64,000 bases of DNA from Pelagicoccus mobilis (GCF_016595505.1 NZ_JAENIL010000014.1:62001-126000), one strand, 5' to 3'. Shown: positions 16,177 to 24,371, numbered from the stretch's first letter. Notes: generated by a model from the letters alone, not told the origin. Numbers and translations: made by a program.

Positions 16177-17247
16177 CTAGGACTGGTTTACCTCAAGTTC
16201 GATAAAGGTAGATTCCTCGCTTTCTGGTTCGAGAGGGATTCTTAGTTCCACTAGATGTGTTCCGTCTTGTCTGTCGTTCTCGATTATTTGTGGCGAATCG
16301 AGAGCTTCGAAATCGACAAGGTTAGAGGCTTTACGAGCATCCCAGTCTACGCCGGTGGCGTTGGAGCGTCTGATAAATGACAGCACGAGTACGGTGTCGT
16401 CCCCCGTCTTTTCGATCCTAGATCGAGGAAGCCTGTCGTAGTTAGGAGAGTAGGGATTCAATCCGAGCAAGTATGCCATCCCATTCTCTAAGCCATTGTC
16501 TAAGGGGTCGGCATCGAAGGCTGTATCAGCAGGGGTACTGCCGAAATGGATAGAGGCGAAGCTATCGTAATCCACGATTTCGTTGTCGGTGAAGGCTCGG
16601 TGTACGCCTAGGTCGAAAATGCTCTGCTGGCTTAAATTGTCAGTGGCGACGAGGCTCAGAGAGAAGGCCCCTGTGGAATCTGGCGTCCAGGCAATTGCGA
16701 AAGGATCGGTGTCGGATGAATCGACCTCGTCGTTGCCGTTGAAAAGCTGAACGGACGTCACGCTCCCGTCCAAGTCGTACACGACGGCTTCCATGGCAAT
16801 CGAATCGCCAAGCTCCAAGGACTGGTGAGTCCGCATTTCCTGGGTGAGCACTGGGAGGGCGTTTGGAGAGGCTGATACCACTGCTCCCTCGGCGTCGCTC
16901 GCTGTGATGTTGATCAGACTGATGACGCCATCTCCTGGTAGGAGAGACGGATTGAAAGTGACGCTCACTTCTCCACTTGCGGCGATTGGGGTTCCCGATT
17001 GGGAGTAGACGACGAAGCGATGGGCTCCGGACTCGATCGTAGCGGAGCGGACATTGTGATCGGTCGCGCCTTCGAATTTAGGCATCCCGATCGACTCCAG
17101 TGGGCTGTCCGAGGTGACGTCGAACTGGAGGGCGACTCCGGCTTGGTCGACTTGCAAGTTGAAGGTTACAGGCAAGTCAGCCCGCACTAAAGCCGATAAA
17201 GCTAGCGCAGCGAACACGGAGCACACAGTCCGGCTGTTCTTCTTCAT
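16177..17247 (-). CDS. secreted protein with Ig-like domain, unknown function
   Basis: About 356 residues from the ATG at 17247, which gives a clean signal peptide (MKKNSRTVCSVFAALALSAL, cleavage near VRA). A longer frame from 17295 adds 16 residues before it. Residues about 150-220 look like an Ig-like domain (DGSVTSVQLFNG, SLSLVATDN), which in other proteins describes bacterial Ig folds. The C-terminal 130 residues include ADPLDNGLENGMAYLLGLNP, a degenerate relative of the DxDGDGxxNxxEYxxGxxP pattern at the ends of verrucomicrobial secreted proteins. It is the first gene of the secreted-protein run, 23 nt before the dockerin-like gene. Confidence 0.7.
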   Translation of the reverse strand: MKKNSRTVCSVFAALALSALVRADLPVTFNLQVDQAGVALQFDVTSDSPLESIGMPKFEGATDHNVRSATIESGAHRFVVYSQSGTPIAASGEVSVTFNPSLLPGDGVISLINITASDAEGAVVSASPNALPVLTQEMRTHQSLELGDSIAMEAVVYDLDGSVTSVQLFNGNDEVDSSDTDPFAIAWTPDSTGAFSLSLVATDNLSQQSIFDLGVHRAFTDNEIVDYDSFASIHFGSTPADTAFDADPLDNGLENGMAYLLGLNPYSPNYDRLPRSRIEKTGDDTVLVLSFIRRSNATGVDWDARKASNLVDFEALDSPQIIENDRQDGTHLVELRIPLEPESEESTFIELEVNQS

Positions 17248-17582
17248 AGGAGGATTTGAGAGTTGTCGGGATTTAAACGCTCGGTCCAGAGGCAAGTGCT
17301 GGAGGTGGCGTATCTGATCAAGTGGATTTGCTAAACAGAAAACTACTAATAGTTAGGAGACAACCTTATATCGCTAAAAAGCCGTAAATTGGACTAGTTA
17401 TAAGGGCTCTTGATTTTGCTTCGCGGGATACGCGGCCACTTAGGCGTTCAGCGGCTTGGAAATTAGCGTAATCTCCAATGCGAACCGCTATTCTGCGTTT
17501 TGTTTTTCTGAGTGGAAGGACTTCGAAAGCGCCTTTAGATTCACGTTGATTTCATTCGCTCCTGGTGGTTTGCCTTTCACTG
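17248..17582. other. 335-nt divergent intergenic region
   Basis: This region separates the secreted-protein run (minus) from the methyltransferase gene (plus), so it should hold promoters for both. It is AT-richer in the middle (about 17330-17400). A short inverted repeat, AACTA with TAGTT, lies near 17340-17355. I see no reading frame, tRNA or convincing promoter boxes. Confidence 0.5.
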
Positions 17583-18776
17583 ATGGCATTGCTCACTCCC
17601 GAAATCACGGAATTCATTTCGAATAACGCAAACAAGTCCCCTGCGGAACTGGCGTTGTTGGCCAAACGTTATCCGGATCTTCCCATGGGGTTTATCGCGC
17701 AGCAGGTGAAGGGAAGGGCGAAAACCAGATCGAAACTTCCGAGTTGGTCTGGGGATGAGGCGGTGGTGTTCCCGAAGTCATTGCCCTTGGAGCAATGCAC
17801 GTCAGAGCAGGTCGCGCGGTTCCGTTCCTCGGTCCTCCAAGGCGGTAAGGCCGCGATTGACCTTACGGGTGGTTTCGGGGTGGATGCTAGGTTTCTGGCC
17901 GAGAAGTTCGAATCATACACGTACTGTGAGCGAGATGCGGAGTTGGCTGAAATCGCGGAAGAGAATTTTACGACATTTGGGCTTTCTGGCCGGGTTGCTT
18001 GTAAAGTCGGGGATGGTTTGGAGCTTTTGCGAAGTGCGCCCCCCCCCTTTGATTTGATCTTCGTAGATCCCGCTAGGCGCGACGATCGAAGCTACAAGGT
18101 GTCGGCGCTTGAGGCATGCGAGCCGGATATCGCGACCCATTGGGACGAGCTGCTGACAGGAGCGAAGCGTGTTGCGGTGAAAACTTCGCCAGGGCTCGAT
18201 GTTACGAGTGTGCTCAGTGAACTTTCGAGTATCGAAGATCTATACGTGATTTCGGTGGAAAACGACTGTAAGGAGCTCTTTTTGGTCGCTCGTAAAGACT
18301 TTGACGGTGAAGCCCGAATACACTGCGTGAACTTGCGGAAGAATGGGCAGGTCGATCAATTTGATTTCGCGCTCTCGGAGGAAAAGGAAGAGGAGGGGGA
18401 GTTCGCTCCACCCGGACGTTTTCTCTGCGAACCGAATGCGTCAATTATGAAAGCTGGCGGGTTTAAGAGTGTATCGAAAAAATGGGGACTAAATGCCCTG
18501 AATCCGCGAACTCGGCTCTACGGGGCTGAGTTTATTCCTGAAGGGTTTCAGGGGCGTGTTTTCGAAATCATGGATCAGGCTCCGATTGGCGCTAAAGAGG
18601 CGAAACGCTTGTTCCCTAAAAAGAAAGCGAACGTGATTTCACGCAACAGTGGCATGACGGCTGAAGAGCTCAGAAAGAAGATCGGACTAAAGGAAGGTGG
18701 CGAACTCTTTGCGATTGGAGCTGCCGTAAGCGGGGTTGGGCGTCGGCTGTATGCTTGTAAATGCGTTCAACGCTAG
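17583..18776 (+). CDS. class I SAM-dependent methyltransferase with THUMP-like domain
   Basis: About 397 residues. The SAM-binding motif I is DLTGGFGVDARF (about 99-110), the acidic residue after strand 2 is in YCERDAEL, and motif IV is FVDPARRDD (about 160-168). The N-terminal 80 residues are helical and the C-terminal part contains NSGMTAEELRKKIGLKEGG. This layout matches the PG_1098-type methyltransferase with ferredoxin-like and THUMP-like domains, which is thought to act on RNA; the substrate is not known. The start is the ATG at 17583; a GTG at 17565 is also in frame. A run of nine C bases (18039-18047) lies within the gene. Confidence 0.8.
   Translation: MALLTPEITEFISNNANKSPAELALLAKRYPDLPMGFIAQQVKGRAKTRSKLPSWSGDEAVVFPKSLPLEQCTSEQVARFRSSVLQGGKAAIDLTGGFGVDARFLAEKFESYTYCERDAELAEIAEENFTTFGLSGRVACKVGDGLELLRSAPPPFDLIFVDPARRDDRSYKVSALEACEPDIATHWDELLTGAKRVAVKTSPGLDVTSVLSELSSIEDLYVISVENDCKELFLVARKDFDGEARIHCVNLRKNGQVDQFDFALSEEKEEEGEFAPPGRFLCEPNASIMKAGGFKSVSKKWGLNALNPRTRLYGAEFIPEGFQGRVFEIMDQAPIGAKEAKRLFPKKKANVISRNSGMTAEELRKKIGLKEGGELFAIGAAVSGVGRRLYACKCVQR
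18039..18047 (+). repeat. 9-C homopolymer inside the methyltransferase gene
   Basis: Nine consecutive C bases encode part of APPPF near residue 155, just before motif IV. A one-base change would cut the protein short. Such a tract could allow slippage; whether it does so is unknown. Confidence 0.6.
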
Positions 18777-18782
18777 TGAGGA

Positions 18783-19313
18783 ATGTCGCGCATGAATAAG
18801 GAAAGCGAAGAATTGGCTGGCGCTCAGGACGAGCTTAGGAAGTTGCTCGATAGGGTTCGCTCGTGCATGCTAGCAACGGTGTCGAACACGGGTTCCCCAT
18901 TGTCTAGCTACGCTCCGGTTTGGATAAACGAGAAGGGGGAGTTCTATGTTTATGTGAGCGCGATGGCTAAGCACTACGGTCACCTGAAAAAGTCTGGTGT
19001 GGCGAGCGTGGCTCTTATCGAGGACGAAACTCATGCGGAGGAGCTTTTTGCCCGCAAGCGAGTGACCGTGAATTGTTCGGCCGAATTGATTGAGCGTGGG
19101 GACGAGGAATGGGCGCTCGGCATGGCTGGGCTAGAGAAACGGCACGGATCGATCGTCGGCTATTTGAAGGATTTGGTTGATTTTGACCTGTTTCGGTTGC
19201 GACCGAGTGAAGGCAGGCTGGTCCTTGGTTTTGGCAAGGCGTACCGAATCTTTGGTGACGGTCTGTCGGAGATCGGTTTCTTGGGGGCAGGCGGGCACCG
19301 CAAGAAAAGTTAG
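18783..19313 (+). CDS. HugZ/HutZ-like heme-utilisation protein (PNPOx-like split barrel)
   Basis: 176 residues forming one split-barrel domain of the pyridoxamine-phosphate oxidase-like superfamily. The start of the domain (SCMLATVSNTGSPLSSYAPV), FYVYVSAMAKHYGHL and VLGFGKAYRI match HugZ/HutZ proteins, which degrade heme to release iron. From memory, HutZ of Vibrio cholerae has the same length and a C-terminal His (His170) as heme ligand; here His172 lies in GGHRKKS, in the same place. No heme transport genes are adjacent. It follows the methyltransferase by 6 nt and is probably co-transcribed. A second start at 18792 is possible. Confidence 0.8.
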   Translation: MSRMNKESEELAGAQDELRKLLDRVRSCMLATVSNTGSPLSSYAPVWINEKGEFYVYVSAMAKHYGHLKKSGVASVALIEDETHAEELFARKRVTVNCSAELIERGDEEWALGMAGLEKRHGSIVGYLKDLVDFDLFRLRPSEGRLVLGFGKAYRIFGDGLSEIGFLGAGGHRKKS

Positions 19314-19325
19314 GCTGTAGCTTGT

Positions 19326-19757
19326 TTAGGGCGCGTCTTGGTCGGCGACTACGGGAAATGCCTCGAGCATCTCGTCCTCGATCGCTTTGGGGCGGCCTGT
19401 ATTGCGATCGATATAGACCCAGTCTGATTCGCCGCTGGCGACAACCGCCTTATCGGAAGCTCTCACGAACTTGTATGCCCGTAGAGCGCTCGCGCGCTTG
19501 ATGTTTTTTAGCCAAGTGTGGGCGATCAACTCGTCGCCGAGGAGAGCGGGTCTGTGGTAGCGTACGAAATGGCTGCGTATGACCCAAGTCGAGCCGAGCT
19601 CCTCAAGCGCTTGGTTGTCGTAGCCGGCTGCCTGGGAATGGGAATAGGCGACATCCTGCATCCATTGTACGTACACGACGTTGTTGACGTGGCTGTTTAC
19701 GTCAATGTGGGCCTTGGTTACTTCGATTGGGTGGTTGTAAACGCCTGAGTTGATCAT
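19326..19757 (-). CDS. acyl-CoA thioesterase, 4HBT/YbgC-FadM type
   Basis: About 143 residues from the ATG at 19757. The family start Y-x-x-x-I-x-V-x-x-x-x-I-D-x-x-x-H-V-N-N is clear (YNHPIEVTKAHIDVNSHVNN), with the catalytic-type Asp and the hot-dog helix following (VYVQWMQDVAYSHSQ). Members hydrolyse acyl-CoA or 4-hydroxybenzoyl-CoA thioesters and usually form tetramers. The length from 19757 is typical for the family; a TTG at 19808 would add 17 residues without family support. It converges with the HugZ-like gene, with 12 nt between the stops, and is divergent from the NIPSNAP lipoprotein. Confidence 0.87.
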   Translation of the reverse strand: MINSGVYNHPIEVTKAHIDVNSHVNNVVYVQWMQDVAYSHSQAAGYDNQALEELGSTWVIRSHFVRYHRPALLGDELIAHTWLKNIKRASALRAYKFVRASDKAVVASGESDWVYIDRNTGRPKAIEDEMLEAFPVVADQDAP

Positions 19758-19852
19758 GGTATTCAGGAATTGGAGGGGAATCTGTAATACTTTCGCTTGC
19801 TCGGACAACGCTGATCTGCAAGCGTTTCAATCGAAGTTTCCCTTTGCCCCGC

Positions 19853-20635
19853 ATGAAAAAAGCTACTGTTGCCCCGTTGCTAGCGTTGTTGGCGCTGCTC
19901 GTCTCCTCGTGTTCTTCGAATACGGATAACGCTCCTGAAAAGGACGGACGCTTGTTTGAGTTGAGAACCTATTACGCGAATCCAGGAAAACTCGAGGCTT
20001 TGCACGAACGGTTCCGAAATCACACACTCGCTCTTTTCGAGAAGCATGGCTTGCAGCATGTCGGCTACTGGGTGACGACGGACGAAGATCCGAAGCTCGT
20101 CTATTTGATAGCCTATGAGGATAAGGCGGCTGGAGAGGCAGCGTGGGCGGCCTTCATTGAAGATCCGGAGTGGAAGAGCGCTTATTCGGAGTCGATCAAG
20201 GACGGCCGGCTGGTCGCGAAGATCGACAGCCTGCTGCTTCGCACGACGGACTATTCTCCAAGCCTCGTCCAAACCGAGCAAAACCCTGAGCGTGCGTTCG
20301 AGTTGAGAACTTACACGACGACTGAGGGAAATCTTGATAATTTGGATACGCGTTTCAAGACCGCGACTCTGGAGTTGTTCGAAAAGCATGGAGCGACCAA
20401 TCTAATCTACTTCCACCTCGAGGAAGGACAGGAAGGGGTTGATAACACTCTGGTCTACTTGCTGGCGCACGAGTCGGCGGAGGCTCGCAACCAGATGTTC
20501 AAGGACTTTCTGGCCGATCCGGATTGGAAAGCGGCCCGTGACGCTTCGGTCGAAAACGCCGGTGGCCCGCTCGTGGTCAAAGGGGGAGTGAAGAGCGTAA
20601 TGCTGGAGCCCACGGACTATTCGAAAATCAAGTAG
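19853..20635 (+). CDS. lipoprotein with two NIPSNAP domains
   Basis: About 260 residues. The start at the ATG at 19853 gives a lipoprotein signal (MKKATVAPLLALLALLVSSC), with Cys20 as the likely lipidated residue. Two copies of a NIPSNAP/Dabb-type ferredoxin-like domain follow. Each begins with (L/A)-F-E-L-R-T-Y (FELRTYYANPGKLEALHERF and FELRTYTTTEGNLDNLDTRF) and has LFEKHG and LVYL-(I/L)-A. Soluble NIPSNAP proteins are dimers, so this protein holds both halves on one chain and is tethered to a membrane. Function is not known. A stop-to-start gap of 13 nt links it to the next epimerase gene. Confidence 0.82.
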   Translation: MKKATVAPLLALLALLVSSCSSNTDNAPEKDGRLFELRTYYANPGKLEALHERFRNHTLALFEKHGLQHVGYWVTTDEDPKLVYLIAYEDKAAGEAAWAAFIEDPEWKSAYSESIKDGRLVAKIDSLLLRTTDYSPSLVQTEQNPERAFELRTYTTTEGNLDNLDTRFKTATLELFEKHGATNLIYFHLEEGQEGVDNTLVYLLAHESAEARNQMFKDFLADPDWKAARDASVENAGGPLVVKGGVKSVMLEPTDYSKIK

Positions 20636-20648
20636 CTTGCTTGAGAAT

Positions 20649-21674
20649 ATGAAGACGCTTTTCATCGGAGGAACGGGTATCATCAGTTCGGCCTGCGTGG
20701 AGCTTGCTAAGCATCGCGGCGATTCTGTGACGGTTCTGAATCGTGGAAATAGCAAGGCCCCAGAAGGCGTCGACTCGGTCGTCGCGGATGTCAACGATTT
20801 GGAATCCGCTCGTGCCGCTTTGAGCGGTAGGACTTGGGATGCTGTGGTGGATTTTACCGTTTTCGATCAGGAGCAAGCTCGCTCTCGTATCGATCTATTC
20901 GCTGGGGCGACCGGTCAATATGTCTTCATCTCTTCCGCGAGCGCCTATCAGAAACCAGTCGTCGATTTCCGCATTACCGAAGAGACGCCCTTGGAGAATC
21001 CGTTTTGGGAATACTCGCGGGAAAAGGCGAACTGCGAGGGCTTGTTTATGGAAGCCCATAAAAACGGCTCCTTGCCCGTCACGATCGTTCGCCCGTCACT
21101 GACCTACGGAGCGACCCACGTGCCTTTGGTGCTCAATAGTTGGAGGCTGCCTTATACTTTGGTCGACCGTATGCGCAGAGGAGCTCCAGTCATCGTTCCT
21201 GGTGACGGAAGTTCGCTTTGGAGTATTACGCATAGCGACGATTTCGCGAAGGGACTGGTTGGGCTGCTGGGATGCGCTGAAGCCCTGGGTGAGGACTTTC
21301 ATATCACAACCGATGAGGTTCTGACATGGGATCAGTATTTTTCGCTGACGGCGCAAGCGGCAGGAGCGCCTGCTCCAGACATCGTGCACATTGCTAGCGA
21401 TTTCATCATCTCTTGCATGCCCGACAAAGAGGGGTCCTTGCTGGGCGATAAGGCTGTCTCAGTTGTTTTCGATAATACGAAGATCAAGCGGGTCGTCCCT
21501 GACTTTGTCGCGTCTATACCTTTCTCGGACGGGATTCGGAGGAGTATCCTAAATATGGATGCGGACGAATCGCTTCGATCGATTGACGAGGAAGCGAACC
21601 GTGCCTACGATAAGCTGATTTCCGTTTACCGTGCTGGTCTAGACAAGGCGAAGCAAGCCTTTGCCAACCCATAA
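20649..21674 (+). CDS. NAD-dependent epimerase/dehydratase family protein
   Basis: About 341 residues of the extended short-chain dehydrogenase type. The N-terminal dinucleotide motif is G-G-T-G-I-I (MKTLFIGGTGIISSACVELA). Catalytic residues are probably in YSREKANCE, where Tyr and Lys have the YxxxK spacing. ATGQYVFISSASAYQ and TIVRPSLTYG are typical of sugar-nucleotide epimerases and of the related isoflavone-reductase-like RNA-binding group. The start is the ATG at 20649, with a TTG 12 nt upstream not needed. It probably belongs to an operon from the NIPSNAP lipoprotein to the DUF1080 gene. Substrate unknown. Confidence 0.85.
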   Translation: MKTLFIGGTGIISSACVELAKHRGDSVTVLNRGNSKAPEGVDSVVADVNDLESARAALSGRTWDAVVDFTVFDQEQARSRIDLFAGATGQYVFISSASAYQKPVVDFRITEETPLENPFWEYSREKANCEGLFMEAHKNGSLPVTIVRPSLTYGATHVPLVLNSWRLPYTLVDRMRRGAPVIVPGDGSSLWSITHSDDFAKGLVGLLGCAEALGEDFHITTDEVLTWDQYFSLTAQAAGAPAPDIVHIASDFIISCMPDKEGSLLGDKAVSVVFDNTKIKRVVPDFVASIPFSDGIRRSILNMDADESLRSIDEEANRAYDKLISVYRAGLDKAKQAFANP

Positions 21675-21689
21675 CCCTAGCTTTGATTT

Positions 21690-22739
21690 ATGTTGCCCAG
21701 AAATTGTAGAATCGCGCTGCTCGCCCTTGCTGGCCTTTTCGTTTCAGCCCCGTTTGTTTTATCGAAAGACTGGGTGAGCCTCTTCGACGGAGAGAGCTTG
21801 GAAGGCTGGACTCCCAATGAAAACCCGGACTCTTGGGTCGTTGAGGAAGGCTGCATCGTCACTAAGGGCGACCGTTCACACCTGTTCTATTCAGGAAAGG
21901 TGTCCGATCACTCGTTCAAGAATTTCATTTTCGAGGCGGAAGTGAAGACCACTCCGGGAGCGAATTCAGGAATCTATATTCACACCGAGTTCCAAGACGA
22001 GGGATGGCCTTCCAAGGGGTACGAATGTCAGGTAAACAACTCGAACCCTGTGCCGCAGGGCAAATATGTTGAGCACAAGATGACGGGGAGCATTTATGCG
22101 ATCCGCAACAATTGGCAGGCTCCGGTACGTGACGATGTCTGGTTCAAGTACCGAATTCGTGTAGCAGGAAAGACAATACAGACGTTCATTAACGGTCGCT
22201 TAATTTGCGAGTACACTGAACGCGACAACCCTTGGCGACCGGAGAACATGAAGGAGCGAGTGCTGGATTCAGGTACCTTTGCGATCCAGGCTCACGATCC
22301 GGGCAGTGTGGTCAGGTATCGGAACATTCGCGTGAAAATTCTTCCGGATGTGCTTCCTTCGTCGGGATCCGCAGAATCCGATGAAGAGCTTGATCGGTTG
22401 ATAACAAGTCTTTCAGCCAAGAACCAGCCACTGATCGATATTGGGATCAAGTCGCCATCGTTGTCCTTTGCGGTGGCTCAAGCGAAAGCGTCCCGGCGCT
22501 TGGGATTTACGATTATGGAGCCAGGTCTGGAAGGGGCTCCGGCGAATCTTCTGGTGGTTAACGATCGGGAGAAGGCGCCGGAGGTCGCAACGCTGAAAGC
22601 CGCGAAGGCGGCCGGAATGAAAATCGTGTTCTCCTCTGGAGGCGTGGCTCACCTCGAGGAGAAGCGCGTTAAGGCCCGCTTGCAAGCGATCGCGGATGCG
22701 GAGCTAGGATGGGCTGACTTCTGGGTGCCGGGAAAATAG
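21690..22739 (+). CDS. secreted DUF1080 (3-keto-disaccharide hydrolase-like) protein with extra C-terminal domain
   Basis: 349 residues with a signal peptide (hydrophobic about 8-24). Residues about 26-215 are a DUF1080 domain: WVSLFDGESLEGW opening, GANSGIYIH, YECQVNN, the loop before WFKYRIRVAGKTIQTFINGR, and the closing strand VVRYRNIRVKIL. These are concanavalin-like lectin folds that act on sugars, some being 3-keto-glycoside hydrolases. A further 125 residues (about 225-349) are not part of the family: DIGIKSPSLSFAVAQAKAS and GMKIVFSSGG look like alternating helix and strand. I do not recognise this extension. It follows the epimerase by 15 nt. Confidence 0.82.
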   Translation: MLPRNCRIALLALAGLFVSAPFVLSKDWVSLFDGESLEGWTPNENPDSWVVEEGCIVTKGDRSHLFYSGKVSDHSFKNFIFEAEVKTTPGANSGIYIHTEFQDEGWPSKGYECQVNNSNPVPQGKYVEHKMTGSIYAIRNNWQAPVRDDVWFKYRIRVAGKTIQTFINGRLICEYTERDNPWRPENMKERVLDSGTFAIQAHDPGSVVRYRNIRVKILPDVLPSSGSAESDEELDRLITSLSAKNQPLIDIGIKSPSLSFAVAQAKASRRLGFTIMEPGLEGAPANLLVVNDREKAPEVATLKAAKAAGMKIVFSSGGVAHLEEKRVKARLQAIADAELGWADFWVPGK

Positions 22740-22791
22740 GCCCGATAAAAACGAGCTTTGCAGCTGAATCTCAATTGTTTAGCAATTTCAT

Positions 22792-23484
22792 ATGGCAACG
22801 ATTCTTATTACAGGCGCCAGTCGCGGGATTGGCTTGGAGTTAGCATGCCAATACGCGGAGGCGGGTGAGACGGTCATTGCGACTTGCCGCGAACCCGATT
22901 CTGCGAATGCGCTCAAGCACTTAGCCCAGAGCCACGAAAATGTGGAGATCGAAGCTTTGGATGTCGTCGATTCGCTGGCTATCCTTTCCCTCGCTAGTCT
23001 GCTGGCCAAGCGTGGGACTCAGCTTGATCTACTGATCAATAACGCAGGCGTGCTCGTGCATGAGGCCCCTGGAGAATGGACGGCGGAGGGATTTTCCGCC
23101 ACCTTGGAGACCAATGCGGTCGCCCCGGCGATCGTGATGCAAGCCTTCAGCAAAGTCATGGCAGAGGGCGGGAAAATGATTTCAATTTCCTCCGGGCTTG
23201 GCTCTTTCGGGCTCAATATCGATTTTGGCGGCCCGACTGGTACCTACGCCGCAAGCAAGGCAGCGCTGAATATGGCGATTTGCCAGCTTGCTCCGCTTTT
23301 CAAGGCAAAGGGACTGGTGATCGCTGCCTTCAATCCTGGATGGGTTAAGACGGATATGGGAGGCCAGGAGGCCGCGTTGACAGTGGAGGAGTCCGTAAGC
23401 TCCTTGCGGAAATCGTTCGAATCGCTGTCGCTCGCGCAATCCGGGTTGTTCTTCGATCTTGATGGAAGCCCGCTTCCTTGGTGA
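22792..23484 (+). CDS. short-chain dehydrogenase/reductase
   Basis: 230 residues with the classical SDR features: TGASRGIG (residues 7-14) for NAD(P) binding, NNAGV (about 83-87), Ser in SISSGLG, and YAASK (about 150-154) with catalytic Tyr and Lys. PGWVKTDMGG follows, as in C-factor/CsgA-like SDRs and many oxidoreductases acting on small carbonyl compounds. Specific substrate cannot be told. It lies 52 nt after the DUF1080 gene and about 10 nt before the first ExbD gene, so it may share a transcript with them. Confidence 0.88.
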   Translation: MATILITGASRGIGLELACQYAEAGETVIATCREPDSANALKHLAQSHENVEIEALDVVDSLAILSLASLLAKRGTQLDLLINNAGVLVHEAPGEWTAEGFSATLETNAVAPAIVMQAFSKVMAEGGKMISISSGLGSFGLNIDFGGPTGTYAASKAALNMAICQLAPLFKAKGLVIAAFNPGWVKTDMGGQEAALTVEESVSSLRKSFESLSLAQSGLFFDLDGSPLPW

Positions 23485-23493
23485 TTCGACGTG

Positions 23494-23925
23494 ATGGCCA
23501 TCTCAATACCTAATCGATCCGATTCGCGCAAGGTGGCCAGCGTTTCGATGGCCCCTATGATCGATATGGTATTTCTGCTCCTCGTGTTTTTCATGACGGC
23601 GAGCGCGATGTCTCAGGCTGGAAGCAAACTCGAACTGGAGCTTCCGGAATCCGCCAACGCCAAAGTGTCCCGGGATTATTCGGACCGCCTGATCGTGAGT
23701 CTCGATGCGGACGGACAGGTTTATCTCGGAGCAAGCTTGATCGAAGAGGAGGGGTTGAGTCGCATTTTGTCCGAGTTTCGTAGAGAACGCTCGAAGGGAA
23801 AACTGAGCATCCGAGCTGCCAAGGGGACGCCATTCGCCGCGATCCGAAAGGTCATGGGGCTAGCGGCGGAGGCTGGGATTCACGACTATCTTTATGCAAG
23901 CCACGAGACGGGAGGGGCTGGCTGA
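23494..23925 (+). CDS. ExbD/TolR-family biopolymer transport protein (first of pair)
   Basis: About 143 residues. The family pattern is an N-terminal cytoplasmic stretch, one membrane helix after APMIDMVFLLLVFFMTAS with the essential Asp in MID (about residue 23), and a periplasmic domain. ExbD/TolR proteins use the proton motive force with an ExbB/TolQ partner to power outer-membrane events. Two in-frame starts exist, GTG at 23491 and ATG at 23494. It is followed by a second ExbD gene at 23928 and no ExbB or TonB gene is visible in the window. Confidence 0.88.
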   Translation: MAISIPNRSDSRKVASVSMAPMIDMVFLLLVFFMTASAMSQAGSKLELELPESANAKVSRDYSDRLIVSLDADGQVYLGASLIEEEGLSRILSEFRRERSKGKLSIRAAKGTPFAAIRKVMGLAAEAGIHDYLYASHETGGAG

Positions 23926-23927
23926 GG

Positions 23928-24371
23928 ATGGCCATTTCTCTGGACTCAGCAAAAAGCGAGCGATCCATTGGCGAGTTGCCGATCGCCCCTATGATCGACG
24001 TGGTTTTTCTGCTGTTGGTTTATTTTATGGTGAGTTCGAGCATTCAGAAGCAGGAGGCGGATATTGGGTTTTCGTTGCCTGCTGTCGTCAAGTCGCCGGA
24101 GCCCATTGAGTTTCCAGATCAGCAGGTTATTGAGATCGACGGAGAAGGACGACCGTGGGTCAATGGGTATGGCTACGACCTGCCTGAATCGAGTCGTTAC
24201 TCTCAGCTCGCTACTATGCTAAACCGTTTTCGAGAGGGTGCGGAAGCGACGCAAGCAACGGCTCGGGTGAGCATCGCCCCGGCCCCGAATACGCCCCATC
24301 AGATGGTTGTACGCGTGATGGATGCTTGCGAGACCGCTGGCCTGAAATCGGTGCATTTTACAATCGAGTAG
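23928..24371 (+). CDS. ExbD/TolR-family biopolymer transport protein (second of pair)
   Basis: 147 residues with the same topology as the gene before it: the membrane helix starts at IAPMIDVVFLLLVYFMVSS, with conserved Asp in MID, then a periplasmic domain. The start ATG lies 2 nt after the stop of the first ExbD gene, with GGAGGGG about 10 nt upstream of the start, inside that gene. The periplasmic parts of the two proteins differ clearly, so they are old duplicates or were acquired separately rather than a recent copy. A heterodimer working with a distant ExbB is plausible (inference). Confidence 0.87.
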   Translation: MAISLDSAKSERSIGELPIAPMIDVVFLLLVYFMVSSSIQKQEADIGFSLPAVVKSPEPIEFPDQQVIEIDGEGRPWVNGYGYDLPESSRYSQLATMLNRFREGAEATQATARVSIAPAPNTPHQMVVRVMDACETAGLKSVHFTIE

